From contig JAZSJH010000009.1 of assembly GCA_045534265.1 (NCBI GenBank), positions 1-64,000 of the forward strand: a DNA stretch of 64,000 bases, read 5' to 3'. The notes under the pieces are model-generated. The model saw nothing but the letters and a program-made list of their open reading frames with translations. It searched no databases and was not told the origin of the DNA. This stretch comes from CAKVLS01 sp045534265. Lineage in GTDB: Bacteria > Bacillota > Clostridia > Christensenellales > UBA1242. This document shows, in pieces, positions 1 to 8,116 of this stretch. Every line of letters starts with the position of its first letter. The stretch's first letter is position 1. The translations under genes were made by a program, and so were the position numbers.

Positions 1-410
<410 letters not shown>

Positions 411-491
411 GAGATGATCTTGACACTAATATAAAACAATTTGAAGTTTTCACTAAGTTCTTAGTTTGCAGTTGTCAATGTACTATTTTAG

Positions 492-520
492 TTGACAAAA
501 GTTGCGATATAATATATAAT
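492..520 (+). promoter_or_regulatory. SigA-type promoter in the 23S-5S spacer
   Basis: A perfect -35 TTGACA (492-497) and perfect -10 TATAAT (515-520) are separated by exactly 17 nt. Predicted start is near 527, about 35 nt before the 5S rRNA. Every core base matches consensus, so the 5S gene could be transcribed separately from the rRNA operon. Confidence 0.75.
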
Positions 521-560
521 CTACATAGATATTTCAAAGCACACGCTTTTAAATATACCA

Positions 561-679
561 TTGTCGGTGACCATAGAGAGAAGGTCCACCCGTTCTCATC
601 CCGAACACGGAAGTTAAGCTTCTCATCGTCGAAAATACTTGGTTGGTAACGACCCGGAAAAATAGAGCATTGCCGACAT
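561..679 (+). rRNA. 5S ribosomal RNA
   Basis: About 118 nt. The ends pair as helix I (TGTCGG near 562 with CCGACA near 673-678). The internal block CCCGAACACGGAAGTTAAGC is the conserved loop B/C region of Bacillota 5S, and the later GACCCGGAAAAATAG matches the helix IV/loop E region. It lies 150 nt after the 23S end, with its own promoter upstream and a terminator a few bases downstream. Ends are accurate to a few bases. Confidence 0.93.
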
Positions 680-685
680 ACCATC

Positions 686-713
686 AAAGCAACCGCATGA
701 GGTTGCTTTTTTG
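686..713 (+). terminator. Rho-independent terminator after 5S rRNA
   Basis: A 9-bp stem (AAAGCAACC / GGTTGCTTT) with a GCATGA loop runs into a T tract. It ends the rRNA/5S transcript. Confidence 0.9.
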
Positions 714-901
714 TTGCCTATTTTTATATAAATACTTAGTTATACTTTGGTATTTTATTACGTATATTTAATAAGAAAATGTTGTAAAAATCTTACTTTT
801 CAAATCGGATTAAATTTTTAGATTTTGTTAAAAAAGTGCTGTTTTTTGCTCAAAAACATAGGTATTTTGTTGTTTTTTGAAAATTTGAAAAAAGTCCAGT
901 A

Positions 902-930
902 TTGACAAATATAAGATTGTATAGTATATT
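902..930 (+). promoter_or_regulatory. SigA-type promoter
   Basis: TTGACA (902-907), 17-nt spacer, TATATT (925-930), a short distance upstream of the gene at 969. The preceding stretch 714-901 is very AT-rich and shows nothing else recognisable. Confidence 0.75.
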
Positions 931-968
931 ATTTAAGGCAGGAAATAACAATGCCTTTAGGAGAAAAA

Positions 969-1691
969 ATGAATTTACAAAAACTAAGACAAGAACTTAA
1001 TATTCCCGCTGATGTTGCTATCGTTGATGCAGAAACTTTTATGTTATCACTGCTTTTACGTGATAATGCTTTGGGTTATGCGATTAACGAACAATGTATC
1101 GAAGATTATCAAAACGCAGTAGTTGATTTTATGCAAAAAAGAAATGCTGGCTGTTATTTTACATTTTTGAGCGAAGAAACAAATAGACTTATTGAAGAGA
1201 AAATGCTTGGTCTTCACTATAACACAAAGATTAAATTAAGTAGCGAAGAATTGGATACTTTGGCAAATCAAGCAAAACAAAGTCCTTGCATTAATGTATA
1301 TATGGAAGGCGAAGGTTATAGTTATCAAGTGGACCATAGCGTATTACAAGAAGTTAACAACCCAGGCTTATACAACGGTGCTATAAAAGAATGGAGTGGT
1401 AACCCATACTATATATATCTTGTATGCCAAGTAGCAAAAGACCATACCGTTGATGGCAAAACAAGAAGAAGATTAAACGAAGCTGGAACTGTATTTGCAG
1501 AAACAACTTTTGAAGAAAACAAGCGCGACTATGTAGAAAGTTATATTTTAACAGACAAATGTAGATTGCAGGCTGATGACAGTGAGAGAACAAGACAGGA
1601 AAGTCAAGTTGTAGGCTTTTATGAAATGCTAAAAAAAGCCGCTCAGGCTCCAGAATATGTTCCTGCTATAAAGTTACCAGAAGAACAATAA
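969..1691 (+). CDS. Hypothetical cytoplasmic protein
   Basis: 240 residues if started at the ATG at 969, which has AGGAG at 959-963 with a 5-nt spacer. An in-frame ATG at 951 would add six residues and also has a weaker AGGA upstream, so the start is uncertain. No signal peptide or membrane segment is visible. The protein is mixed-charge and soluble-looking, with an acidic/charged C-terminal half (residues ~170-215) and a proline-containing tail. I do not recognise the family. It is a single-gene unit with its own promoter and a bidirectional terminator shared with the convergent folA. It directly follows the rRNA operon, which says nothing certain about function. Confidence 0.8.
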   Translation: MNLQKLRQELNIPADVAIVDAETFMLSLLLRDNALGYAINEQCIEDYQNAVVDFMQKRNAGCYFTFLSEETNRLIEEKMLGLHYNTKIKLSSEELDTLANQAKQSPCINVYMEGEGYSYQVDHSVLQEVNNPGLYNGAIKEWSGNPYYIYLVCQVAKDHTVDGKTRRRLNEAGTVFAETTFEENKRDYVESYILTDKCRLQADDSERTRQESQVVGFYEMLKKAAQAPEYVPAIKLPEEQ

Positions 1692-1710
1692 AACCTAAAT
1701 AACAAAAAAT

Positions 1711-1736
1711 AAAAGCCTCAAATGAGGCTTTTTTTT
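1711..1736. terminator. Bidirectional terminator between hypothetical gene and folA
   Basis: AAAAGCCTC (1711-1719), loop AAAT, GAGGCTTTT (1724-1732), flanked by a T run on the plus strand and an A run (T run on the minus strand). It can serve the convergent genes ending at 1691 and 1768. Confidence 0.88.
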
Positions 1737-1767
1737 GTTTATATATTTGTTTTGTTATAGATAAAAG

Positions 1768-2274
1768 TTATTCTTCAAATATTTTTACGTTTGGATTTTT
1801 GAAAATGCAGAATGCAAATTCAATATCATTTTCGGTTAATGTTTCACCTTTTTTGACTAAAGTCCAACCTTTGTTTTCTACGTTGTCGATTGCTTTGTCA
1901 TATGGCTTTTCTGCATCTATTTTTGTTATGTATCCGTACTCACAATAATCCATTAGCTGATTATAGATAGATGCGCCACCAATTACAAATACATCATTTG
2001 TATCATATTTTTTTAGCTCTTCAAAAAGTTCTTTGAAAGAGTGAACAACGGTTGCTCCATCTGCGGTAAAGTTAGGGTCGATTGATACAACTATATTTGT
2101 TCTGTTTTTTAATGGGGCAGAATTTGGAAAAGACATAAGTGTTTTGTCTCCCATTACAACTACCTTGTTTAGAGTTGTTTCTCTAAAGTACTTCATATCT
2201 TGTTTTAGGCTATAAAGCAAATCATTGTCTTTGCCTATAGCATAATTTTTATCAACAGCTACAATAAAATTCAT
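1768..2274 (-). CDS. folA: Dihydrofolate reductase
   Basis: 168 residues, normal length for the chromosomal enzyme, which reduces dihydrofolate to tetrahydrofolate with NADPH. The N-terminal strand IVAVDKNYAIGKDNDLL and catalytic-acid helix are present; Asp26 (in KQDMKYF) aligns with E. coli Asp27. The usual Trp22 position is Tyr21. VVVMGDKTL is the cofactor-binding segment, and VIGGASIYNQLM is the IGGGxVYxQ motif with one Gly replaced by Ala. It lies 11 nt downstream of thyA in the same direction. The pairing is functional: ThyA converts methylene-THF to DHF and FolA regenerates THF. It is transcribed from the thyA promoter and ends at a bidirectional terminator. Confidence 0.95.
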   Translation of the reverse strand: MNFIVAVDKNYAIGKDNDLLYSLKQDMKYFRETTLNKVVVMGDKTLMSFPNSAPLKNRTNIVVSIDPNFTADGATVVHSFKELFEELKKYDTNDVFVIGGASIYNQLMDYCEYGYITKIDAEKPYDKAIDNVENKGWTLVKKGETLTENDIEFAFCIFKNPNVKIFEE

Positions 2275-2285
2275 AAATATTTCTC

Positions 2286-3116
2286 CTAAATTGCAATTTC
2301 GATTTTGTGTTTGTTAGGATTGCATTTGTAATCTACAAGTTTGAAACTATCAACAGTAAAGTCATAGAAGTTTGTGATTGATTTATCAATCTCAAGTTTT
2401 GGTGCGGCATAAGTTGGGTTTTTGATAATTTCTTCAATAATTGGTATATGTCTGTCATAAATATGAGCATCAGATATAACGTGTACTAGTTCGCCAACTT
2501 CTAAGCCGCTTACTTGGGCAAACATATGAACAAGTATAGCATATTGGCAAACGTTCCAGTTATTTGCTGCTAGCATATCTTGGCTACGTTGATTTAGTAT
2601 TGCGTTTAGTTTATTGCCTGTTACATTAAAAGTTACGCTATATGCGCAAGGATAAAGGTGCATTTCTGACAAATCTTGGTGTACATATATATTTGTCATT
2701 ATTCTGCGGCTAGCAGGATTATTTTTTAGGTCATACAAAACTCTATCTACTTGGTCCATCATACCTTCTTTGTATTTGTGTTTTACGCCAAGTTGATATC
2801 CGTAAGCTTTACCAATAGAGCCTGTTTCGTCTGCCCAGCTGTCCCAAATATGGCTGTTTAGGTCTTTGATGTTATTGCTCTTTTTTTGCCAAATCCAAAG
2901 GATTTCGTCAATGCAATTTTTGAAGAAGGTTTTTCTTACGGTAATAATAGGAAATTCTTTTGATAAATCATATCTATTAACGATACAAAAGCTCTTTTTT
3001 GTATGTGCTGGTGTTCCATCTGCCCACACTGGTCTTACCTTTGCGTTTTCGTCAGAATATCCGTGGTCAATTATCTCACGACAATTTTTGATAAAAATTT
3101 CATCTGCATAACTCAT
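2286..3116 (-). CDS. thyA: Thymidylate synthase (ThyA type)
   Basis: 276 residues. Makes dTMP from dUMP using methylene-tetrahydrofolate. The nucleophilic Cys157 sits in HLYPCAYSV; the residue after Cys is Ala where the common motif has His. Cofactor and substrate signatures follow: NQRSQDMLAANNWNVCQYAIL (roughly 175-195) and the dUMP-binding HIYDRH near 238. The NNWNV form is a variant of the common LGxPFNI sequence, so this belongs to a divergent ThyA subgroup. An AAGGAG ribosome-binding site precedes the ATG, and a SigA-type promoter lies 27-55 nt upstream. It is first in a two-gene operon with folA, and unrelated to the flavin-dependent ThyX. Confidence 0.95.
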   Translation of the reverse strand: MSYADEIFIKNCREIIDHGYSDENAKVRPVWADGTPAHTKKSFCIVNRYDLSKEFPIITVRKTFFKNCIDEILWIWQKKSNNIKDLNSHIWDSWADETGSIGKAYGYQLGVKHKYKEGMMDQVDRVLYDLKNNPASRRIMTNIYVHQDLSEMHLYPCAYSVTFNVTGNKLNAILNQRSQDMLAANNWNVCQYAILVHMFAQVSGLEVGELVHVISDAHIYDRHIPIIEEIIKNPTYAAPKLEIDKSITNFYDFTVDSFKLVDYKCNPNKHKIEIAI

Positions 3117-3142
3117 ATTTAATTTTCTCCTTAACTACAAAT

Positions 3143-3171
3143 AGTATATTTGATTTTTTTTATATAGTCAA
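3143..3171 (-). promoter_or_regulatory. SigA-type promoter for thyA-folA
   Basis: Reading the minus strand: TTGACT (3171-3166), 17-nt spacer, TATACT (3148-3143), followed by the thyA ribosome-binding site. Confidence 0.75.
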
Positions 3172-3255
3172 ACAATATGACTTTCAAAAAACATTATTTA
3201 TTATTTGTGTTTTGGTTGACAAATTTTGCAAAAACTGCAGAAATAAGGCTCAATA

Positions 3256-3284
3256 TTGACCAAAGCTCTAATTTATGATAAAAT
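3256..3284 (+). promoter_or_regulatory. SigA-type promoter
   Basis: TTGACC (3256-3261), 17-nt spacer, TAAAAT (3279-3284), ahead of the GGGGAG ribosome-binding site of the gene at 3308. Another TTGACA at about 3218 has no matching -10. Confidence 0.6.
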
Positions 3285-3307
3285 AAAATTATATAGGGGA
3301 GTTATTT

Positions 3308-4258
3308 ATGAACGATTTTGGTTTCAAAACAAACACTATTGATGGTATAAGTCCAGATATGATAGATGCAATTATTGACTCTAGCGTAGGCGTTGACGTA
3401 AGCAAATCTGGCGGAAACAACAAGTGTAAGATTGTAAACTATAACGGTCAGCAATATGCCGTGCTAAAAACTACAAATATTGAATGTTATAATGCAACTA
3501 GGCCATCTAGCAAAAACAAAGATATGTCAAAAGAAGATATAATGAAGTCTGGTGAATTTAACTTTGACGAAGTAATGCGTATTGGTGCTAGAATGAAAAA
3601 TCATCACGTTGTTCCGGTTTTAGGATTTAGCTGGGACACACAAAAGGTTGGCGAATATGGTGACTGTGCATATGCAAGGGGATTTATCGTTCAGCCAAAA
3701 GCTCCTGGCAAAGAGTTATATGATGGATTTAGATATATGTACGAATACAAAAGCGAAGATGCAGCTTTGCTTATAGATTATACCGAAAAATATGCTAAAA
3801 TTCCGCCTAAGCATTTTGCAGACTTTGTTACAAACTATATAGCAATATCTCAAGATCTTGCCATCGACCCATCAAAAAGGGGTAATTTCTTTTATGATGA
3901 GCAAACAGGCTTTCACTTTATCGACCTAAACTTTCATCAAGATTACAATAAGAGTCAAGAAGAAATAGTTAGTGATTCTGTAAAGTATACTATGGGACAA
4001 TTTAGAACAATATATGATGGAACATTTTCAGCCTTTCCAGAAGATGAGCAGGAAAGATATGCCAAGGCTTCAAAAGGCATTTTTGAAAGTATAGTCAAAG
4101 GTTTTACAATGGCTGGCATTGATAAAAATTTGCTTATAGAATCTCTTGATGAACATATAAAGGATAATGGGGTATTTAAGGCTGCAGGGGTAGAAGATGC
4201 AGCAAAATTTGTTGAAGATACTTTATCTCAAGAAAAAACAGAAGACATTGTACAATAA
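3308..4258 (+). CDS. Divergent protein kinase-like / phosphotransferase-fold protein
   Basis: 316 residues, cytoplasmic. The order of motifs resembles a kinase fold. There is a lysine in a beta-strand (AVLKTTN, Lys54). A catalytic-loop-like segment IDPSKRGNFFYD follows (Asp187, Asn193), then FIDLNF (Asp206) at the DFG position. This spacing is like aminoglycoside/choline-kinase-type enzymes (D-x5-N, then hydrophobic-D) rather than classic Ser/Thr kinases. No glycine-rich loop is obvious; residues 30-45 (SGGNNKCK) are the only candidate. The substrate cannot be inferred. It is a single-gene unit with its own promoter (3256-3284) and terminator. The family assignment is my inference from motif spacing. 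Confidence 0.55.
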   Translation: MNDFGFKTNTIDGISPDMIDAIIDSSVGVDVSKSGGNNKCKIVNYNGQQYAVLKTTNIECYNATRPSSKNKDMSKEDIMKSGEFNFDEVMRIGARMKNHHVVPVLGFSWDTQKVGEYGDCAYARGFIVQPKAPGKELYDGFRYMYEYKSEDAALLIDYTEKYAKIPPKHFADFVTNYIAISQDLAIDPSKRGNFFYDEQTGFHFIDLNFHQDYNKSQEEIVSDSVKYTMGQFRTIYDGTFSAFPEDEQERYAKASKGIFESIVKGFTMAGIDKNLLIESLDEHIKDNGVFKAAGVEDAAKFVEDTLSQEKTEDIVQ

Positions 4259-4262
4259 AAAA

Positions 4263-4292
4263 AGATAGTTGATTATCAACTATCTCTTTTTT
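4263..4292. terminator. Bidirectional terminator
   Basis: GATAGTTGA (4264-4272) pairs with TCAACTATC (4276-4284); a T run follows on the plus strand and an A run precedes it. It separates the convergent genes ending at 4258 and 4291. Confidence 0.85.
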
Positions 4293-4641
4293 ATTTGTCA
4301 TTTAGTGGGGCAGAACAGCCTGAACACTTTGTATCGCTGCCTTTGTTTACAGCTCCGCAATATGGGCAAGTAACTTTTTTGTACTTTGCTGTTTCGCTAT
4401 CAAGTTTTGCTTCGGCATTTTCAAAAGTCTTTTTGAAAATTGTTGCTATTTTGCTGTCACTAGGTGGACCTGCAATGTCTTCACTGTCTGTGATATGCCC
4501 TTTAACTCTTTTGACTACGCTAACAATTATTATAACAACAACCGCAACAAATATAAGAATTCCAATACCCATCATAATAAATGGAAGAGCGAACAATCCT
4601 CCCACCTCAATTTCTATATCTAACAATCTGCTAAGTAACAT
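4291..4641 (-). CDS. Small membrane protein with C-terminal zinc ribbon
   Basis: 116 residues. One hydrophobic membrane segment lies at about residues 16-43, followed by a basic stretch (KRVKGH), a charged linker and a C-terminal zinc ribbon CPYCG-x9-CSGC. The basic residues after the membrane segment suggest the ribbon is cytoplasmic. The function is unknown. The ribbon is of the same CPYCG type as the one at the end of the larger membrane protein at 27359-28231. Its ATG has GGAG 9 nt upstream, and its own promoter lies at 4664-4692 on the minus strand. Confidence 0.78.
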   Translation of the reverse strand: MLLSRLLDIEIEVGGLFALPFIMMGIGILIFVAVVVIIIVSVVKRVKGHITDSEDIAGPPSDSKIATIFKKTFENAEAKLDSETAKYKKVTCPYCGAVNKGSDTKCSGCSAPLNDK

Positions 4642-4663
4642 AATGTTTATCTCCTATAATTTC

Positions 4664-4692
4664 ATTATATACACTTTTTGTGGATATTTCAA
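4664..4692 (-). promoter_or_regulatory. SigA-type promoter (minus strand)
   Basis: TTGAAA (4692-4687), 17-nt spacer, TATAAT (4669-4664), just upstream of the small zinc-ribbon membrane protein. Confidence 0.72.
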
Positions 4693-4807
4693 CAAAAAAC
4701 CACAATTTAGACGGTTTGTTTTGATAAATTATTGAATATAAAAGGAAAAATCGAAAATAATTTAGGATAAAAAGATGGTTATTGAAAAAATAAAAAAAAA
4801 TAAGTTG

Positions 4808-4836
4808 TTTACAATAATAAAAAAAAATTATATACT
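4808..4836 (+). promoter_or_regulatory. SigA-type promoter
   Basis: TTTACA (4808-4813), 17-nt spacer, TATACT (4831-4836), 23 nt before the ATG at 4860, which has an AGGGGG ribosome-binding site. Confidence 0.7.
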
Positions 4837-4859
4837 ATATTTGTTAGGGGGTATCCATT

Positions 4860-6143
4860 ATGCCTAAAAAAGAAAAAGAAGAAATATATACAGAAAAACC
4901 AAAAAAGGAAAAGAAAAAAAGTCGTGGTATTGGTAAATTTTTCCTAGGTTGGTTTCTTGGAACAATAATTAACCTTGCTATTATTGTTGGTTTTGGTTTT
5001 TGGTTTTACAAAAACGGAACTATTAGCGGGGTAGAAAAAACATTTGGTTTTGAAATCTCTGTCCTTGGAGAAGATGCAAAACACTGGACAATTGAAAAAC
5101 TTGTTGGTGATGTAATTGATGTTGCTTCAAACTATGACCAAATGACTGTTGAAGAAATTGCAGATGGCGTAGGGCTTGGACTTGGAAACATTTTGACAGT
5201 AGAAACTGTTGATGGAGAAAAGACTTATAAGTTCAAAGGCCTTGATATAACAGAGGTTGTAAAAGGTAAACTTGCAGACGCTGGAACCAATATGCAATCT
5301 ATAATCGACAACCTATCACTTGGAGATATCGAAAGCACATTTGAAATTGTTTTGCCTGCATATGAGTTTATTAACGCACTAAAAGACACTCCACTAAAAG
5401 ATTTGAGCACAGCTGCTGATGGTATTTTTGATAACTATACACTAAATAAACTAAGCAATGAGTTTGGTGTAAACTTCAATAGTGTTGAGATGCTACAAAG
5501 CTTGCTTGATACACCATTTAGTGAACTTCCAGACGAACTTCAAAACTTATATGTAAGAGATGTTATTGATACAACAGGCGCAACCGGAGTTTTGAAAGCT
5601 ATTGCCGATTACAAAGTCACAGAGCTTGATACAGAACTTCCTAACCTAAAACTTGGAACACTATTTACTGAAACTGAAATAAATAACAATATGATTTTGA
5701 AACGCCTTCAAAATGTATCTATTTCTAATCTAAATAATGAAATTAACAATATCAAAGTAAACGAACTATACCCAGACAGCACAAACAAAATTATGGTTGC
5801 TTTGGGAACTTATAGCATCACAAATCTAACAGCTGCTTTTGATAACCTAAAAATCAGTGATGTTGTAGATATGGAAAAAGTAGCAAATGCTAGCTACAAC
5901 TCAGCTACAGACCCAACATATAAACAATACGAAGCACAAGGCATTTGGGCATTTGTTGATGGAAACACTCTTCTTAAAGACTTTGGTGATGTAAATATCA
6001 ACCTTGCAGAAGTTGAACTTGGAAGACTACAATACGAAGGCCTTGTAGACCAAACTCTAGACCTTACAAAAGAGCTTGACAATAAAGCTTTGAGCGAATA
6101 CACTTTGAATGAATTTTTAGATAAGGTAATAGATTCTTTGTAA
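4860..6143 (+). CDS. Membrane-anchored exported protein with internal leucine-rich repeats, function unknown
   Basis: 427 residues. A very Lys-rich N-terminus (residues 1-25) is followed by one membrane segment (about 26-50) and a large extracytoplasmic part, as in a type II anchored protein. The outer part shows a loosely repeated unit of about 30-40 residues of the form [IV]-[ST]-x-L-x5-N-[LI]-K-[LV]-x-x-[LV]. Examples are VTELDTELPNLKLGTLF, ISNLNNEINNIKVNELY and ITNLTAAFDNLKISDVV. I do not recognise the family, and no catalytic motif is visible. The gene is monocistronic: own promoter at 4808, strong AGGGGG ribosome-binding site, terminator at 6161. Export topology follows from the positive-inside rule; function is not inferable. 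Confidence 0.82.
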   Translation: MPKKEKEEIYTEKPKKEKKKSRGIGKFFLGWFLGTIINLAIIVGFGFWFYKNGTISGVEKTFGFEISVLGEDAKHWTIEKLVGDVIDVASNYDQMTVEEIADGVGLGLGNILTVETVDGEKTYKFKGLDITEVVKGKLADAGTNMQSIIDNLSLGDIESTFEIVLPAYEFINALKDTPLKDLSTAADGIFDNYTLNKLSNEFGVNFNSVEMLQSLLDTPFSELPDELQNLYVRDVIDTTGATGVLKAIADYKVTELDTELPNLKLGTLFTETEINNNMILKRLQNVSISNLNNEINNIKVNELYPDSTNKIMVALGTYSITNLTAAFDNLKISDVVDMEKVANASYNSATDPTYKQYEAQGIWAFVDGNTLLKDFGDVNINLAEVELGRLQYEGLVDQTLDLTKELDNKALSEYTLNEFLDKVIDSL

Positions 6144-6160
6144 TAATATTTATATAAATA

Positions 6161-6191
6161 AAAAGAGAAGTAATTCTACTTCTCTTTTTTT
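6161..6191 (+). terminator. Rho-independent terminator
   Basis: 12-bp stem AAAAGAGAAGTA / TACTTCTCTTTT with an ATTC tetraloop, followed by T7. Confidence 0.9.
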
Positions 6192-6254
6192 GTTGTATAT
6201 TAAGTGTTGTTTTATAAGTTTATTGTATAAAACTAAATTTAGTTATTGAAACTT

Positions 6255-8066
6255 TTAATCCATCTTGGTTACGTGATAGAAGAAGTTTTGCTTAAACTCA
6301 TCTATATCCATATCAACTGCAACTAGAGCATTAGGGTGGTCAGACTTATAATCCACAAATATATGATGAATATCGCCATAAGGTTTAACTTCTATATATG
6401 CTTTTTCAGTTTTGAAGTGATTTGGGTGAGTAAGGTAATAAAGTGCTGTGCTATCGTGAACAGCAGCGCCGTATTCACCTACGTGGTTATCTTTGTATCC
6501 TTCAAACATTTTTGCTAGTTTTTTGCCTGAAGCATTTGTTCTTCTAATTAAGTTGATGTCATCATGGTCAAGGTAAGCAAAATGTCCAAGTTCCATAGGT
6601 ATCATAACTAGTGGTATTCCGCTGTCAAAAATTATTCTTGCAGCATCTGGGTCAAAGTTTATATTAAACTCTGGATATGGCTCAGTTTCAGTTTCTTTAG
6701 AGCCCCCCATAAATACAATTTTTCTAATGTATTCTACAGCGTCCGGGTATTTTCTTATAAGCATTGCAATATTTGTCATAGGACCAATAGCCAAAATTGT
6801 TGTATGTTGGTCTTTGTGTTCAAGAAGTGTTTTGTACATAGCTTCTACTGCATCATCTTTGATAGCTTTTGTATAAGGGCCTTTGTATGTGTATCCGCCA
6901 AGACCTTGTTTGCCGTGGGCGTGTGTTGCATAATTTGCTTTTTTGTACAAAGGAAGAGTAGCACCTTTTGCTACCGGTGTTTTTCTATGGCAAAGCTCTA
7001 CTATGTGGAGTGCATTGTTTGTAATTCTCTCAATAGGGTTGTTGCCCGCAACGCAAGAGATAAGAAGCGTTCTAACTTTGGTAGAGTATAGGGCATTCAT
7101 TATTGCCATAGCGTCATCAACGCCTGGGTCGCAGTCGATAATGATAGGTCTTGTTTGTTCGGTTTGAGTTTTGCAAACTTTTAGCATTTGTTCAAAAGTT
7201 TCTTGCATTTTTTCATAATCACAATCAACAACAACTTTGCAGTTTGGTTTTTTACCATATTTAATGTATGATGTGCCGATTTTTACTTTGTCTGCAAGTT
7301 CCACGCCTATCTCAGCATCTTTTGTTTCAAAAATGTCAGGGTTTGCAAGTAAAGTTGCCATTGTAACGCCATACAAAGCTTCAATATTAGAAGCACCATT
7401 GTCGCTAAGTAGTTGCCAGAACAATTCGCCAGTTTTGTTGATGTTTCTAATCTTGTCAAGGTATGCTGGCTTAAAGCCCCAAGTAAGTCCTACTTGGATA
7501 GGCATAACAACGATATCAAGACCGCTGTTAAGAACAATTTGTACTGCGTGTGGGTCTATAAAGAAGTTTGTTTCGGCAAATGGCGTGATGTTGCCGATTT
7601 CGTTTAGAGAGCCGCCAAGAACATATACTTTGCCAATATAATTTTTTGCATCATAATATGATGTCAAAAGTTTTGCAAGGTTTGTAAGTGGTCCGTAGCA
7701 TATAATATCTACTTTTTGGTTGCTTTTGACGATAGTTTTGTACATAAGGTCAGCAGCTGAACCCGATATGTGTTTTGAAGTAAATGTTGAGTCATATACG
7801 TAAGAGCCAAGTCCATTTAATCCTTCGATACTTGCTTCAATTGGACGCTTGATAAGTGGTCTTTCTGCACCTTTTCCAACGGGGATATTTTTGTTAAAAA
7901 CATCTAGCAAGTGAAGTGTATTTTGAAGGCAAGTATTTAGTTTTACGCAGCCGCCAACGGTTGTTACAAGTTTTATATCTAGGCTTTCTTCAAATAGTGA
8001 TAGTCCAAGTCCCATTGCAGAGTCGATACCGACATTTACGTCTATAATTACTGGTCTTTTTTCCAT
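6255..8066 (-). CDS. Tandem inosine-uridine nucleoside hydrolase-fold fusion (first domain degenerate)
   Basis: 603 residues, about twice the usual 310-330, because two IUNH domains are fused. The second domain (about 306-603) is canonical: DCDPGVDDA (Asp311, 313, 317, 318) binds calcium and ribose, EFNI (Glu466, Asn468) contacts ribose, and VHDS gives His537/Asp538. It should cleave the N-glycosidic bond of nucleosides to base and ribose. The first domain (about 1-295) keeps the fold landmarks (GPLTNLAKLL, GGS, ETNFFIDPHA) but has Asn11 for the catalytic-base Asp and Ser16 for the second Asp. It has Tyr232-Gly233 for His-Asp, so it is probably inactive. AGGAG precedes the ATG by 7 nt. A hairpin terminator separates it from the upstream CYTH-like gene by only ~20 nt, so expression may need readthrough. 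A structural or regulatory role for the first domain is an inference. Confidence 0.9.
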   Translation of the reverse strand: MEKRPVIIDVNVGIDSAMGLGLSLFEESLDIKLVTTVGGCVKLNTCLQNTLHLLDVFNKNIPVGKGAERPLIKRPIEASIEGLNGLGSYVYDSTFTSKHISGSAADLMYKTIVKSNQKVDIICYGPLTNLAKLLTSYYDAKNYIGKVYVLGGSLNEIGNITPFAETNFFIDPHAVQIVLNSGLDIVVMPIQVGLTWGFKPAYLDKIRNINKTGELFWQLLSDNGASNIEALYGVTMATLLANPDIFETKDAEIGVELADKVKIGTSYIKYGKKPNCKVVVDCDYEKMQETFEQMLKVCKTQTEQTRPIIIDCDPGVDDAMAIMNALYSTKVRTLLISCVAGNNPIERITNNALHIVELCHRKTPVAKGATLPLYKKANYATHAHGKQGLGGYTYKGPYTKAIKDDAVEAMYKTLLEHKDQHTTILAIGPMTNIAMLIRKYPDAVEYIRKIVFMGGSKETETEPYPEFNINFDPDAARIIFDSGIPLVMIPMELGHFAYLDHDDINLIRRTNASGKKLAKMFEGYKDNHVGEYGAAVHDSTALYYLTHPNHFKTEKAYIEVKPYGDIHHIFVDYKSDHPNALVAVDMDIDEFKQNFFYHVTKMD

Positions 8067-8085
8067 ATAAATCTCCTTTTAATCA

Positions 8086-8116
8086 AAAAAGTAGCATTGA
8101 GAAAATGCTACTTTTT
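8086..8116 (-). terminator. Intercistronic terminator-like hairpin (minus strand)
   Basis: The stem pairs 8086-8098 with 8104-8116 (AGTAGCAT / ATGCTACT core) and is followed on the minus strand by a T run. It contains the stop codon (TAG at 8108-8110) of the CYTH-like gene and lies just upstream of the ribosome-binding site of the nucleoside hydrolase gene, so it may be a partial terminator. Confidence 0.8.

Noticed and set aside
420..433. TTGACA just after the 23S end as a promoter
   Set aside because: No acceptable -10 at 16-18 nt; the promoter at 492-520 is far better.
4774..4863. 29-codon ORF (ATG at 4774) upstream of the gene at 4860
   Set aside because: It runs through the likely promoter and is mostly Lys/Asn from A-rich DNA.
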